Source: Brachyspira hyodysenteriae ATCC 27164
GTDB taxonomy: Bacteria > Spirochaetota > Brachyspiria > Brachyspirales > Brachyspiraceae
Length of the DNA stretch: 64,000 nucleotides
Reading direction: 5' to 3'
Assembly (NCBI RefSeq): GCF_001676785.2
Contig: NZ_CP015910.2
Coordinates: 248,001 to 312,000 of the forward strand
Shown one piece after another: positions 35,001 to 43,968 of this stretch. Made by a program: the position numbers and the translations under genes. The notes below the pieces were generated by a model. That model worked only from the letters and a program-made list of their open reading frames with translations. It made no database searches and was not told the DNA's origin. Positions within the stretch are counted from its first letter, which is position 1. Each line of letters begins with the position of its first letter.

Positions 35001-35228
35001 CTTCCTATGGCTTTATCAAGCGGTGAAGGTAATGAGATGTATCAGCCTTTATCATTAGCAGTTCTTGGAGGATTGACAGTTTCTACTATGTTTACTCTTG
35101 TTATAGTACCTACTGTTTATGCTGCTATTAGAAATAGAATACCTCTTAAAGATTATGATGCTAAAGATTTGGCTAGTGTTGAAACTGGTACTGGTATAGA
35201 TGATGCTTTGAGTACTCCTGGTAAATAA
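32088..35228 (+). CDS. RND efflux permease (AcrB/HAE1-like)
   Basis: 1046 residues, the normal length. It has the N-terminal membrane helix and RPVAVFMGIVAVVILGAVSL, two large periplasmic loops, and the central helices with GIGMMVDNSIVVLENI, where the proton-relay Asp is present and the second Asp of AcrB is Asn. The second half repeats the pattern (IGVIVLIGIVVNNGIVLIDY, RLRPVLMTSLTTILGLLPMA). It uses the proton gradient to export drugs, detergents or lipids through the TolC-like partner. It is the third gene of the operon, with Shine-Dalgarno AAGGAG. Terminator at 35245. Confidence 0.95.
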   Translation: MRSFIELIVKRPVAVFMGIVAVVILGAVSLSRLPVDFLPDMELPFISIRTTYDNAGPEEVEKSVSRIIESAVSSVNNIKEVSSSSEEEESRVFIEFNWGSDLASATADIREAIDRIRKSLPDDAESPAVYKFSTDNIPVMEISFYGTDNLSALYNLVDNQILTSIEQVGGVAMAEIRGGLKTQIKVDVDMNRLQAYGLDINSIVSTLAMENQNISGGETYEGVYKYTLRTTGEFKTVNDIGNVVVALKTNSTPIRLRELATIYEGYDEDGDVMKVNGTPAVNVSINKESGANTVAVSDAIKKRLDSLNLPEGIKYEVLFNSADNVNNAIKGVLDTAWQGGLFAVIILMLYLWNVRTVLIIAISIPMSIIVTFTLMYFFGTTLNIISLSGLVLGIGMMVDNSIVVLENIFFYRNNGYGKYSSAIDGTSTVALAISASTLTTIAVFLPFLFVEGQTGQMFRDLCITVTVSMIASLAVALTVVPMLGARLVTTKKSKFLSRFENFFDKYFHSKVNYIYEKILTFSVHHKNRVLIPVITIVFAVIVVGLMLIGKEGFPESDEGQLMASITMPVGTRKEQTGAFIDRMRKDMQDVIGKDLSRIQSRARSGSDANKGQIRAKLIDKSAGRTTETEEYVELVRKRLASYPATINVDSVTSMKGGGNSDSSGIDIDIVGEDLVRARELANNVIAALQDVPGLRDVRLKKSDASPELNVVINRDLASKMGLNINTVANSIKTSFGGTTATRMTPDNSDVTDIDVIVRLNERDRINIEDVKRMLIPTPSGMVPISAVASVDKNFAPTEITRKNDSRITSITAAGYGRPMNQIMNDVQAAINQKVFVPSGFTIVYSGDYEDMQEAFGQLIQALFLALVLVYAIMASQFESYIAPFVIALAIPFGFAGSLFLLLITGQTLSVYSGIGVIVLIGIVVNNGIVLIDYMNQLMHEKKINGDKAALIAGPRRLRPVLMTSLTTILGLLPMALSSGEGNEMYQPLSLAVLGGLTVSTMFTLVIVPTVYAAIRNRIPLKDYDAKDLASVETGTGIDDALSTPGK

Positions 35229-35244
35229 TAGATAACATAAATAA

Positions 35245-35285
35245 AATAAGGGGCTTGAGTTAATACTTAAGCCCCTTATTTTTAT
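35245..35285 (+). terminator. Terminator after the RND operon
   Basis: The stem AATAAGGGGCTT/AAGCCCCTTATT is followed by a T-run. Confidence 0.9.
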
Positions 35286-35289
35286 AATA

Positions 35290-35320
35290 AAAAAGGATGC
35301 ATTTCTTTATGCATCCTTTT
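35290..35320 (-). terminator. Terminator after outer-membrane protein 1
   Basis: AAAAGGATGCAT/ATGCATCCTTTT gives a 12-bp stem with T-runs on both strands; placed to stop the minus-strand gene at 35338. Confidence 0.85.
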
Positions 35321-35337
35321 ATTTAAATAAAATTATT

Positions 35338-35979
35338 TTAAAATCTTATTCCAATCTGAGCACCTAAATCAACACTTGATAATTTAAAGTCATGAGTTTT
35401 ACTTTCCATAAATGGAATATCATAAGCAACATAAATACCAGCAGTTAAATTAAGAGGTAAAATGAAATCGAGTGTAACTTTTACATAAGGTATAAAAGGC
35501 TTATTGAATTCTTTATATATTGTTTTTGTATCATACATGCTAGCTTGACCTATGCTGTCGCTGCTTTCTTTACTATACATAAGTCCTGCTATAGGGAATT
35601 TAAATCCTCCGCCTACACCTATTGATATGAAAGCCAAATCTATTCTAGGAAGCAAACCAAGATTAAAACTATCAAAAGAAGCTCCGTATCTTCCTTTTTC
35701 TCCTTTTAATCCGAAAGCAAATACATCTTTTTGATAACCTATATCAAGACCTATTCCTAAAGCTATATTACTTATTCCGAAATAATATCCAGGTATAACA
35801 TGAATACCAAATTCAAAACCAGCATCAGCTTTAGTATATTTAGACGCATCCGTTCCAGTATATGTTCCTAAACTTAAACCGAAAGGAAATAATACATTAA
35901 CCTCAAATCCTGTTTTTGCCATCAAATTTCCGCTTAATGCAATGATTAATAAGCATGAGATTGTTATTATTTTTTTCAT
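35338..35979 (-). CDS. Outer-membrane beta-barrel protein 1
   Basis: 213 residues. Signal peptide about 1-21 (ALSGNLMA). The mature part alternates hydrophobic and polar residues and has many Gly and aromatic residues (FPFGLSLGTYTG, ISIGVGGGFKFPI) and ends with Phe (GAQIGIRF), the usual C-terminus of an outer-membrane barrel recognised by BamA. It is about 40% identical by eye to the next gene (36129-36773). Probable surface or structural porin-like protein; function not known. Confidence 0.8.
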   Translation of the reverse strand: MKKIITISCLLIIALSGNLMAKTGFEVNVLFPFGLSLGTYTGTDASKYTKADAGFEFGIHVIPGYYFGISNIALGIGLDIGYQKDVFAFGLKGEKGRYGASFDSFNLGLLPRIDLAFISIGVGGGFKFPIAGLMYSKESSDSIGQASMYDTKTIYKEFNKPFIPYVKVTLDFILPLNLTAGIYVAYDIPFMESKTHDFKLSSVDLGAQIGIRF

Positions 35980-36079
35980 TATTTTCTATCCTTATATTTA
36001 ATTATATAATAGATAATCGACAATGAGAATAATATATTTATAAATAAAAATACTGTATTTATGTAGTTATCAAAAAAAA

Positions 36080-36109
36080 TGGGAATGCTTTTATATACAA
36101 GCATTCCCA
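36080..36109 (-). terminator. Terminator after outer-membrane protein 2
   Basis: TGGGAATGCTT (36080-36090) pairs with AAGCATTCCCA (36099-36109), with A- and T-runs on either side. Confidence 0.85.
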
Positions 36110-36128
36110 AAATATTATTTTATATTAA

Positions 36129-36773
36129 TTAGAATCTTAAACCAATCTCTGCACCCAAATCAAAAGCTGAAAGTTTTGTATGGAAGCTAGGGTTTTTAGT
36201 TTCTATTAAAGGTATATCATAAGAGAAATAAGCTCCTACAACTATATTATAAGGTAATAAGAAATCAACAACAGCTTTAACATAAGGTATATAAGGATTT
36301 TTGAAATTTTCCCCTATTTTTTTGAAATCATATCCTTGAGAAGTATAACCACCGTCACTTTCTCTAAAATAGCTGCTTCCTGCTAAAGGTATTTTTACTC
36401 CTGCACCTACACCTATAGATACAAAAGCAATATCTATTCTAGGTAAAACACCTATCATTAAACTATCAAAAGCTATTCCTCCCTTTGATTTTTCATCAAT
36501 AACTGCTTTGAAAGCAAATACATCTCTGTTATATCCTAAGTCTAAACCTAATCCAAATGATAAGTATTCAAATCCAAAATAATAAGCAGGCTGAACATGT
36601 ATACCGAATTCAAATCCAGCATCAGATTTTATATGCTGAGCATCATTTCCGCTGAAACTGCTGAAACTTGCACCAATAGGAATAAGTAATCCTAAACTAA
36701 ATCCTGTTTTTGCCATAAGTCCGCTGCTTAGACTCATTACCAATATACTTGTTATTATAATTAATTTTTTCAT
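36129..36773 (-). CDS. Outer-membrane beta-barrel protein 2
   Basis: 214 residues, paralogue of the preceding gene: shared AKTGF at the start of the mature chain, DAGFEFGIHV, LPRIDIAFVSIGVG, PYIPYVKAVVDFLLP and the C-terminal GAEIGLRF. Signal peptide about 1-21. The two genes are in tandem on the minus strand, each with its own terminator, so they may be expressed separately. The 720-bp upstream space is unusually long. Confidence 0.8.
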   Translation of the reverse strand: MKKLIIITSILVMSLSSGLMAKTGFSLGLLIPIGASFSSFSGNDAQHIKSDAGFEFGIHVQPAYYFGFEYLSFGLGLDLGYNRDVFAFKAVIDEKSKGGIAFDSLMIGVLPRIDIAFVSIGVGAGVKIPLAGSSYFRESDGGYTSQGYDFKKIGENFKNPYIPYVKAVVDFLLPYNIVVGAYFSYDIPLIETKNPSFHTKLSAFDLGAEIGLRF

Positions 36774-37495
36774 TTATTTTCTCCTAAAATCATTTTTTAT
36801 ATCTATAGTAAATTATAGTTATAAAAAAAATAAACTATATATAGTTTGTTTTTTGTTTATTTATTCTATATGCTATAATGTAATTTGAATTATTTATTAT
36901 ATAGGAATTGTAAGTATAATCTAACTTTTTTCAAGTGTTTTTTATGTATTTTTAATTTTCGACCAAATGGTTAAAATGTACAAAATTAGATATAAAATTA
37001 ATATTATTTATTAAATAAAACGCTTTAATAATTGTTATTAATTAATTTTTTATTTAATTATTTTTCATCAAAAACAATATCTGTTAATATTTCTATATTG
37101 ATTTACAGATTATAGATAAAATCAATATATTTTTCTTCTATAAATATATAAATAGCATACTATATAGTTCTTTATCAAATTCACTGCTTTTGGAATTATA
37201 TTTACAATATAGTTTTATAATGTTATCAGATTATAACTTAAATACAATGTTTAATTTTATTATTTTTCTATACTAATGTAATATTATTTAAGGTATATAA
37301 AAATATCTTATCACTTTATTCTGTTTTTATATGTACAGAAAATTAAACTTTCGACTAAATTGTTAAAACATACAAAAGTTATAAAACACCATTGCAATAA
37401 ATAAAAAATAGTTATATGTTTCTTTAACTAGTCATTTTAATTTTTGTTTAAAATCTAATAATTAGATAAAAAATCTAATAAGGACTTAAAGAAAT
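36774..37495. other. Long AT-rich divergent intergenic region with direct and inverted repeats
   Basis: No ORF of note. Structures seen are a 16-bp palindrome AAACTATATATAGTTT (36828-36843), a hairpin ATATTGATTT/AAATCAATAT (37095-37128), and a degenerate direct repeat: TTTCGACCAAATGGTTAAAA near 36957 and TTTCGACTAAATTGTTAAAA near 37349, 392 bp apart. These could be binding sites for a regulator of the decarboxylase operon or the barrel genes. Confidence 0.5.
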
Positions 37496-39040
37496 ATGCA
37501 AGAAAAAATCAATGAATTAAGAAAAAGAAAAGAAAAAATAGAAGAAGGTGGCGGTAAAGAAAAAAATGAAGAACGCCATAAAAAAGGTAAATTAACAGCA
37601 AGAGAGCGTATATTACAGCTTTTAGATGAAGGCACTTTCTGCGAGATAGATGCTTTTATAGAGCATAGATGCAGTGATTTCGGAATGGAAAAAAATAAAG
37701 TTGCCGGAGAGGGTGTAGTTACAGGATACGGTAAAATAAACGGCAGACAGGTATGTATATATGCTCAGGACTTTACTGTTATAGGCGGTTCTTTAGGACA
37801 GATGCATGCTGCTAAAATTTGTAAGGTACAGGATATGGCTATAAAATTAGGATGTCCTTGTATTGGTATTAATGATTCAGGCGGAGCTAGAATACAAGAG
37901 GGTATTGATTCATTAAGAGGTTATGGAGATATATTCTATAGAAATGTTCAGGCTTCAGGAGTTATACCTCAGATATGTGTTATAATGGGACCTTGTGCTG
38001 GAGGTGCAGTTTATTCTCCTGCATTGATGGACTTTATATTCATGACTGATAAAAGTTCAAATATGTTTATAACAGGACCTCAGGTAGTAAAAGCTGTAAC
38101 AGGAGAACAGGTTTCTGCTGAAGAGCTTGGAGGAGCTTTCGTTCATAGTAAAACTTCAGGTGTTGCTTCTTTGATGTTCCCTGATGAAGTTTCAACTTTA
38201 GAGGGTGTTAAAAAATTATTATCTTATATACCTCAGAATAATTTGGAAGATGTGCCTTTTGATAACACAGATGATGATCCTAACAGATCTGATGAAGAAT
38301 TATCATTTATACTTCCAGACAGCCCTAATAAACCTTATGATATAAAAGAGATTATAAAAAGAGTTGTAGATAACGGAGAGTTTTTTGAACTTCAGCCTTT
38401 ATTTGCTACTAATATAGTTATATGTTTTGCACGCCTTGACGGAAAATCAGTTGGTATAATAGCTAATCAGCCTAATTCTATGGCAGGAGTATTAGATATC
38501 AATGCTGCAGATAAAGCTGCAAGATTTATTCGTTTCTGCGACAGCTTTAATATTCCATTGGTTACATTAGTTGATACTGCAGGATATTTACCTGGAGTAG
38601 GACAGGAGCATAATGGAGTTATAAGACATGGTGCTAAACTTTTATATGCTTATTCAGAGGCTACTGCACCAAAAATCACTCTTATTATAAGGAAGTCTTA
38701 TGGAGGAGCTTATATAGCTATGTGTTCTAAGCATTTGGGTGCTGATATGGTTTATGCTTGGCCTTCTGCTGAGATTGCTGTTATGGGACCGGATGGAGCT
38801 GCTAATATCATATTCAAAAAAGAAATAGATAATGCTCAGGATCCTAAAAAAGTAAGAGCTGAAAAAATAGAAGAGTATAAAAAAGAATTTGCTAATCCTT
38901 ACAGAGCTGCTGTCAGAGGTTATGTAGATGATGTAATAGAGCCTGAATATACTAGAAGCTATTTGATCAATGCATTGCATCTTTTAGCAAGCAAGAGAGA
39001 AACTAGACTTCCTAGAAAACATGGCAATATACCTCTATAA
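37496..39040 (+). CDS. mmdA: Methylmalonyl-CoA decarboxylase-type carboxyltransferase, alpha subunit
   Basis: 514 residues, the usual length of MmdA/PccB-type carboxyltransferases. It has the N-terminal half GKLTARERILQLLDEGTF and INDSGGARIQEG, GPCAGGAVYSPAL, and the C-terminal half FCDSFNIPLVTLVDTAGYLP and RKSYGGAYIAMCSKHLGADM. It transfers CO2 from an acyl-CoA to biotin on the carrier protein. The following genes encode gamma, biotin-carrier and beta subunits, so this is a sodium-pumping decarboxylase. Methylmalonyl-CoA is the likely substrate; glutaconyl-CoA is less likely because of length. Shine-Dalgarno AAGGA is 14 bp before the ATG. Confidence 0.9.
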   Translation: MQEKINELRKRKEKIEEGGGKEKNEERHKKGKLTARERILQLLDEGTFCEIDAFIEHRCSDFGMEKNKVAGEGVVTGYGKINGRQVCIYAQDFTVIGGSLGQMHAAKICKVQDMAIKLGCPCIGINDSGGARIQEGIDSLRGYGDIFYRNVQASGVIPQICVIMGPCAGGAVYSPALMDFIFMTDKSSNMFITGPQVVKAVTGEQVSAEELGGAFVHSKTSGVASLMFPDEVSTLEGVKKLLSYIPQNNLEDVPFDNTDDDPNRSDEELSFILPDSPNKPYDIKEIIKRVVDNGEFFELQPLFATNIVICFARLDGKSVGIIANQPNSMAGVLDINAADKAARFIRFCDSFNIPLVTLVDTAGYLPGVGQEHNGVIRHGAKLLYAYSEATAPKITLIIRKSYGGAYIAMCSKHLGADMVYAWPSAEIAVMGPDGAANIIFKKEIDNAQDPKKVRAEKIEEYKKEFANPYRAAVRGYVDDVIEPEYTRSYLINALHLLASKRETRLPRKHGNIPL

Positions 39041-39070
39041 AATTTAATTTTTAATTAAAAGGAGAATTGA

Positions 39071-39391
39071 ATGGAACATAATGCAGCTATTACCATATTT
39101 GGTATAATGTCTGTTTTTATAGTTGCTTTAGTTTTTTATATATTGTCTTTAGTTTTGGGAATGATTTTTAAAACTAGGAATATAAAGAAAGAAGAAGAAA
39201 TTATAAAAGTAGTAGAGGAAAGTAAAACTAAAGAAGAGGATTTAATAGATGATACTGAACTTGTAGCAGTGATTACAGCTTCAATATCAGCTTATACAGG
39301 TATGTCAGGTAATAAATTTATTATTACATCTATTAAAGAATCTAAGACTCCTATATGGGGAATGGTAGACAGAGTAAATAAATTAAAATAA
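39071..39391 (+). CDS. Decarboxylase gamma/delta subunit (OadG-like membrane anchor)
   Basis: 106 residues with one membrane helix near the N-terminus (about 8-32, TIFGIMSVFIVALVFYILSLV) and a Glu/Lys-rich cytoplasmic part. The C-terminal portion (VAVITASISAYTG) matches the OadG/MmdD family. Such subunits hold the carboxyltransferase to the membrane pump. It lies 30 bp after mmdA with its own AAGGAG, in the same operon. Confidence 0.85.
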   Translation: MEHNAAITIFGIMSVFIVALVFYILSLVLGMIFKTRNIKKEEEIIKVVEESKTKEEDLIDDTELVAVITASISAYTGMSGNKFIITSIKESKTPIWGMVDRVNKLK

Positions 39392-39501
39392 TATTTTTTG
39401 TGAGAAATAATAAATTAAAAAATTAAGCATCTATTAAATTTATTTGCGGTATTTTTTAATATAAATAATGAAATAAAGAAATTTTTTTGGAGAATAATAT
39501 T

Positions 39502-39900
39502 ATGACTAAGCAATATAAAATCACAGTTAATGGAAAAACTTATGATGTATCAGTAGAGGAGATAAAATCTGTAGATTCACGTAAAGCGGTATCTACTATA
39601 GTTAATACCCCAGTAAATACACCAAAACCAGCAGCAACTGCAGCACCAAAACAAGCAGCAGCTCCTGCAGTTCCAATAGATGAGAATGCTATATCAGTAA
39701 AGGCAACTATGCCTGGTACTATATTATCATTTAGTGTAGCAGTAGGAGATAAAGTACAGGAAGGTCAGGTTGTAGCTATATTAGAAGCTATGAAGATGGA
39801 AAATGAAATTACTGCTCCTGCATCAGGTGAAGTAAAATCTATACATGTTGAAAAAGGTTCTTCAGTTGTAGAAGGTCAAGTTATATTACAAATTAAGTAA
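39502..39900 (+). CDS. Biotin carboxyl carrier subunit
   Basis: 132 residues from the ATG at 39502 (GGAGA 12 bp upstream); a TTG at 39487 is unlikely. An N-terminal segment (YKITVNGKTYDVSVEEI) is followed by a Pro/Ala-rich swivel linker (about 36-58) and the biotinyl domain with the modified Lys98 in EAMKMEN. It carries CO2 from the carboxyltransferase to the membrane decarboxylase. Lys98 would be biotinylated by BirA, encoded at 57666-58649. Confidence 0.95.
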   Translation: MTKQYKITVNGKTYDVSVEEIKSVDSRKAVSTIVNTPVNTPKPAATAAPKQAAAPAVPIDENAISVKATMPGTILSFSVAVGDKVQEGQVVAILEAMKMENEITAPASGEVKSIHVEKGSSVVEGQVILQIK

Positions 39901-39915
39901 TATAAAGGGGTGAAT

Positions 39916-41043
39916 ATGAATAAAGCTTTAGGTTTGGATTTTAACAATTTACTTACAGGTTTCTATCCGCCGACTGTAGCCCAAATCATAATGATGCTTT
40001 TAGGAGCATATCTTATATATATGTCTATATATTATAAGAAAAAGCCTTTGCTTCTTCTTCCTATGGGAGTTGCTATATTAGCTGCTAATATGCCTCTTCC
40101 TAAGATGACAGAAGATGTAGTAAATGGTTTTTTGGGTTTAATGCATAGCGGTGCAGATAGCGGTGTTTATCCTGTATTAGTATTTTTTGCAGTTGGTACT
40201 ATGATAGATTTGGGACTTGTTCTTGCAGATCCTAAAAATTTCTTTATAGGTGCTAGTTCTCAGATTGGAATACTTATAGTATTTTATATTATGAGTTCTT
40301 TAAATTTGGGAGAAGGATTATCTGCTGCTACTGCAATTATAGGTGCTGCTGACGGAGCTTTGGCTATGTATATGACTTCTTTGATTACAGAGCCTAAATA
40401 TTTTGCTGCTATTGTTATGGCTGCTTATCTTTATATGGAATTCCTTCCTTTGCTTCAGTCAGGGCTTACAAAAGTTTTAACTACTTCAAAAGAAAGAAAA
40501 ATTCCTATGAATTATTTAAGACAGGTTTCAAGAGGAGAGAAGATTATATTTGCTGTTATTGCTATGGGGCTTTGCGGTATATTTTTAGCAAACTCTTTTC
40601 CTCTTATAGCTGCTCTTTTATTCGGAAGTATTTTGAGAGAATCAGATATCATAAAGAATTTCTCAGTTAATTTGCAGAAATCTTTAACAGGAATACTTAC
40701 AATGCTTATAGGAATAGCAATAGGTTCTTCTGCTTCTGCTGATTATTTTATGACATTAAATACTGTTATAATATTTGCTTTCGGATTAGTATCTTTAATA
40801 TTAAGTACTACTATAGGTATTATAGCTGCTAAAGTCATCAATATATTATCAGGCGGAAAAGTTAATCCTATAATAGGTTCTGCTGGTTTAAGTGCTTTTC
40901 CTATCCCTGCTTGGGGAGCGCATGTTTATGGTCAGGAAAATAGTTCTTCTAACTGTCTTTTACTTCATGCAATGGCAGTTAATATTTCAGGTATAATATC
41001 CGGTGCTATAATTATGGGTATACTTCTTACATTCTTCCATTAA
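39916..41043 (+). CDS. Sodium-pumping decarboxylase beta subunit (OadB/MmdB)
   Basis: 375 residues with about nine to eleven membrane helices, from the ATG at 39916 (AAAGGGG upstream; the GTG at 39910 is less likely). It contains GFLGLMHSGADSGVYPVLVFFAVGTMIDLG, IIGAADGALAMYMTS, and the C-terminal SAFPIPAWGAHVYGQENS with conserved residues for sodium transport. It removes CO2 from carboxybiotin and pumps Na+ out across the inner membrane, so decarboxylation stores energy. It is the last gene of the operon, followed by the terminator at 41065. Confidence 0.92.
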   Translation: MNKALGLDFNNLLTGFYPPTVAQIIMMLLGAYLIYMSIYYKKKPLLLLPMGVAILAANMPLPKMTEDVVNGFLGLMHSGADSGVYPVLVFFAVGTMIDLGLVLADPKNFFIGASSQIGILIVFYIMSSLNLGEGLSAATAIIGAADGALAMYMTSLITEPKYFAAIVMAAYLYMEFLPLLQSGLTKVLTTSKERKIPMNYLRQVSRGEKIIFAVIAMGLCGIFLANSFPLIAALLFGSILRESDIIKNFSVNLQKSLTGILTMLIGIAIGSSASADYFMTLNTVIIFAFGLVSLILSTTIGIIAAKVINILSGGKVNPIIGSAGLSAFPIPAWGAHVYGQENSSSNCLLLHAMAVNISGIISGAIIMGILLTFFH

Positions 41044-41064
41044 GATAATAAATATATTAATGAT

Positions 41065-41097
41065 AACCCTATTTATTAATTTAAATAGGGTTTTTTT
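41065..41097 (+). terminator. Terminator after the decarboxylase operon
   Basis: AACCCTATTTA (41065-41075) pairs with TAAATAGGGTT (41082-41092), followed by T7. Confidence 0.9.
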
Positions 41098-41197
41098 ATA
41101 TAAAAATCATTAGTATTATATTTTATGTGTTACACTGTCGAAAATTATAAAATTAATATATAATAATTTTAGTATAAAAAATATTTATGGAAAAAAT

Positions 41198-42463
41198 ATG
41201 GTAAAAAGATTAACCTTAAAAAATGGAACAAGAGTTGTTTTAGAAAAGATGCCTATGCTGGATACTGTATCTATAGGTTTTATATTTTTAACAGGAAGTG
41301 CTAATGAGAAAAAAGAAGAAAATGGATATACTCATTTCATAGAGCATATGCTTTTTAAAGGCACTGACAAAATTAGTGCAAAAGAGCTTATTAGAAATAT
41401 TGAAGGTGTAGGCGGTATATTTAATGCATTTACTTCAAGACATTTAACTTCTTTTTATATCAATATAATATCTAAATATTTTGACAGAGCTGTTAATGCT
41501 TTAGAAAATATCATGCTTCATTCTGCATTCAGAGAAGATGATATAAACAGAGAAAAAAAAGTTATTATCGAAGAGCTTAAAATGTCAAATGATACTCCTG
41601 AAGAAATATCAGCTAATCAATTTTTTGCTGCTGCTTATAAAGGTACTTCTATGAGCTTCCCTATAGGAGGAAATATTAACAATATAAAAAAAATAAGCAG
41701 AGATAAAATTTATTCTTATTTTAAAGAACATTTTAATTCTAATAATTTAATCATATCAATAGCTGGAAATTTTGATATTGATTATGCTGTTGAAAGATTA
41801 GAAAAAATAAAATTAGAAAAAAGAAATAAAACAGTTAATGATGATCTTCCTTTTTATTATAAAACTATAACTAAAGAAAAGCAGGAAATTAATCAGGTTT
41901 ATTTTTCTCTTGTAACACCTTCATATAATGCATGCGATAATAAAAAAAGATACGCTATGAATATAGTTAATGATATATTCGGAGGAAGTTCCTATTCAAG
42001 ATTATTTCAGTCAATAAGAGAAAATAAAGGACTTTGTTATAATATATATAGTTATAATTCTAGTTTTATAAACGGCGGTACATTTGAGATACATGGTTCT
42101 ACTAGTTTGGATAGATATGCAGAAACAATAGAAAGCATATATTGTGAAATAGAAAAATTGGTTAATGAAAGAATATCTGAAGAAGAAATTGAAGAAGCTA
42201 AAGAGAGTTATAAAGGTTCTATGGCATTTAGTAAATTTAGTGCAGAATTTATAATGAATAAAAATGCAAGGCATGAATTATATTTATCTAAATATGTTTC
42301 ATTTAAAGAGCTTTACAATATAATAGATAAAATAGATTTAAAACTTGTTAATGAAGTTATAGACGAAAAATTGATGAATAAAAAATTCTTTTTAACATCT
42401 GTAGGAGCAAGCGGTACTAAGGATATAAGCAAGTCTTTAAGCAGTAAACTTAAATTGAATTGA
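41198..42463 (+). CDS. M16-family zinc metallopeptidase
   Basis: 421 residues. The inverted zinc motif HxxEH is seen as His46-x-x-Glu49-His50 in THFIEHMLFKGT; the third ligand is in the REKKVIIEELKMSNDTPEE segment. The second domain has IFGGSSYSRLFQSIRENKGLCYNIYSY, typical of the non-catalytic half. Such peptidases form a clamshell that degrades short peptides, with PqqL/YmxG-type members in bacteria. No signal peptide is visible, so it is probably cytoplasmic. It is monocistronic by spacing (127 bp before ffh). Confidence 0.92.
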   Translation: MVKRLTLKNGTRVVLEKMPMLDTVSIGFIFLTGSANEKKEENGYTHFIEHMLFKGTDKISAKELIRNIEGVGGIFNAFTSRHLTSFYINIISKYFDRAVNALENIMLHSAFREDDINREKKVIIEELKMSNDTPEEISANQFFAAAYKGTSMSFPIGGNINNIKKISRDKIYSYFKEHFNSNNLIISIAGNFDIDYAVERLEKIKLEKRNKTVNDDLPFYYKTITKEKQEINQVYFSLVTPSYNACDNKKRYAMNIVNDIFGGSSYSRLFQSIRENKGLCYNIYSYNSSFINGGTFEIHGSTSLDRYAETIESIYCEIEKLVNERISEEEIEEAKESYKGSMAFSKFSAEFIMNKNARHELYLSKYVSFKELYNIIDKIDLKLVNEVIDEKLMNKKFFLTSVGASGTKDISKSLSSKLKLN

Positions 42464-42524
42464 TAATAATGTTTGAAATGTATTGAATAATTCTATTGTT
42501 ATTATATATAATTTTTTGTAAATA

Positions 42525-42552
42525 TTGACTTTTTAAATATATTATGTATAAT
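42525..42552 (+). promoter_or_regulatory. Sigma70 promoter of the ffh operon
   Basis: TTGACT (42525-42530), a 16-bp spacer and TATAAT (42547-42552), 38 bp before the GTG of ffh. Confidence 0.8.
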
Positions 42553-42590
42553 ATGACTTGGAAATAATATGTTTATAAGGTTGTTTTTTA

Positions 42591-43946
42591 GTGTTTGGTA
42601 ATTTAACTAAATCTATATCTAATGTATTCTCTAAAATACAAGGAAAAAAAGTCCTAACAGATAAGGATATAACAGATAGTCTATTAACTATAAAAGAAGC
42701 ACTCTTGTCTGCGGATGTATCTTTAGAAGCTGCTGATAAGTTTCTTGAAGAAGCTACTAACAGAGCTATAGGAAAAGAAAAATTAGAAGGTGTAGAGCCT
42801 GCTAATCAATTCGTAGCTGATGTTCATGATACTTTAGTTAATATGATAGGCGAGGGTGAAAGCGGTTTAAAATTAGAGCCTGTTGAAAAAACAACTATAA
42901 CTTTGCTTTTCGGACTTCAGGGTTCTGGTAAAACTACTACTTCTGCTAAATTGGCTAAATATTATAAAGATAAAAGACGTGTTATGCTTGTTGGACTTGA
43001 CGTTCACAGACCTGCAGCTATGGAGCAGCTTGCTGTTTTGGCAAGAGAAGTGGGCGTACCTTATCATATAGACACTAAAGAGAAAAAAGCTTATAAAATA
43101 CTTAAAAAAGCACTTTCAATTGCTAAGAAAGAGCAGTATAATATGATATTAGTGGATACTGCAGGACGTTTAGAGATAGATGAAGAAATGATGCTTGAAC
43201 TAAGACGTGTTGTAAACTCTGCTAATGTTACAGAAAAATTATTGGTTGTGGATTCTACAGCAGGTCAGAGTGTTTATGATGTTGCTAAAAGTTTCCAGAA
43301 CAATATTGGAATAAATGGCGTAATACTTACAAAATTTGATTCCGGAGTTAGAGGCGGTGCTGCTTTATCATTAAAATATGCTACAGGTTCATCTGTTAAG
43401 TTTGTCGGAGTAGGTGAGCATTTAGATGATATAGATGTATTTGATGCTAAGAGAGTAGCAGGACAAATACTTGGTATGGGTGATATAGTAAAATTGGTAG
43501 AAAAAGCCCGTGCCGCTATAAGTGAAAAAGAAGCTCAGGAAATGCTTCAGAAAGTTATAGAAAATAATTTCGACTATAATGATTTCTTGAAGCAGATAGA
43601 AGCCACTGCTAAAATGGGCGGACTTAGTAAGATGACATCTATGATTCCTGGTATGGCTAATGTAGATACTGAACTTCTAAGCCGTGAAGAAGAAAAATTT
43701 AAAAAGTATAAAGCTATTATACAGTCAATGACTAAAAAAGAAAGATTAGCCCTATTTCCTTTGAATAACTCAAGAAAGATGAGAATATCTAAAGGAAGCG
43801 GTCAAAGTGTTTATGATGTAAATCAGCTTATAAAGCAATTTACTATGATGAAAAACATGATGGGCAGTACTAAAAAGATGGATAAGCTCGCAAAGTCCCT
43901 AGAGGGTATGGGTATGTCTATAGATGATTTAAACAAATTAATGTAA
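42591..43946 (+). CDS. ffh: Signal recognition particle GTPase Ffh
   Basis: 451 residues from a GTG at 42591 (AAGG 12 bp upstream). The N domain is followed by the GTPase G domain: G1 FGLQGSGKTTTSAKLA, G3 LVDTAGR, G4 TKFD. The C-terminal M domain is Met-rich (MTSMIPGM, KQFTMMKNMMG) and binds signal sequences and 4.5S RNA. It targets nascent membrane proteins. Operon ffh-rpsP-khpA-rimM: rpsP begins 22 bp later. Confidence 0.97.
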   Translation: MFGNLTKSISNVFSKIQGKKVLTDKDITDSLLTIKEALLSADVSLEAADKFLEEATNRAIGKEKLEGVEPANQFVADVHDTLVNMIGEGESGLKLEPVEKTTITLLFGLQGSGKTTTSAKLAKYYKDKRRVMLVGLDVHRPAAMEQLAVLAREVGVPYHIDTKEKKAYKILKKALSIAKKEQYNMILVDTAGRLEIDEEMMLELRRVVNSANVTEKLLVVDSTAGQSVYDVAKSFQNNIGINGVILTKFDSGVRGGAALSLKYATGSSVKFVGVGEHLDDIDVFDAKRVAGQILGMGDIVKLVEKARAAISEKEAQEMLQKVIENNFDYNDFLKQIEATAKMGGLSKMTSMIPGMANVDTELLSREEEKFKKYKAIIQSMTKKERLALFPLNNSRKMRISKGSGQSVYDVNQLIKQFTMMKNMMGSTKKMDKLAKSLEGMGMSIDDLNKLM

Positions 43947-43968
43947 ATAAACTTGGAGGAAAAGAAAG

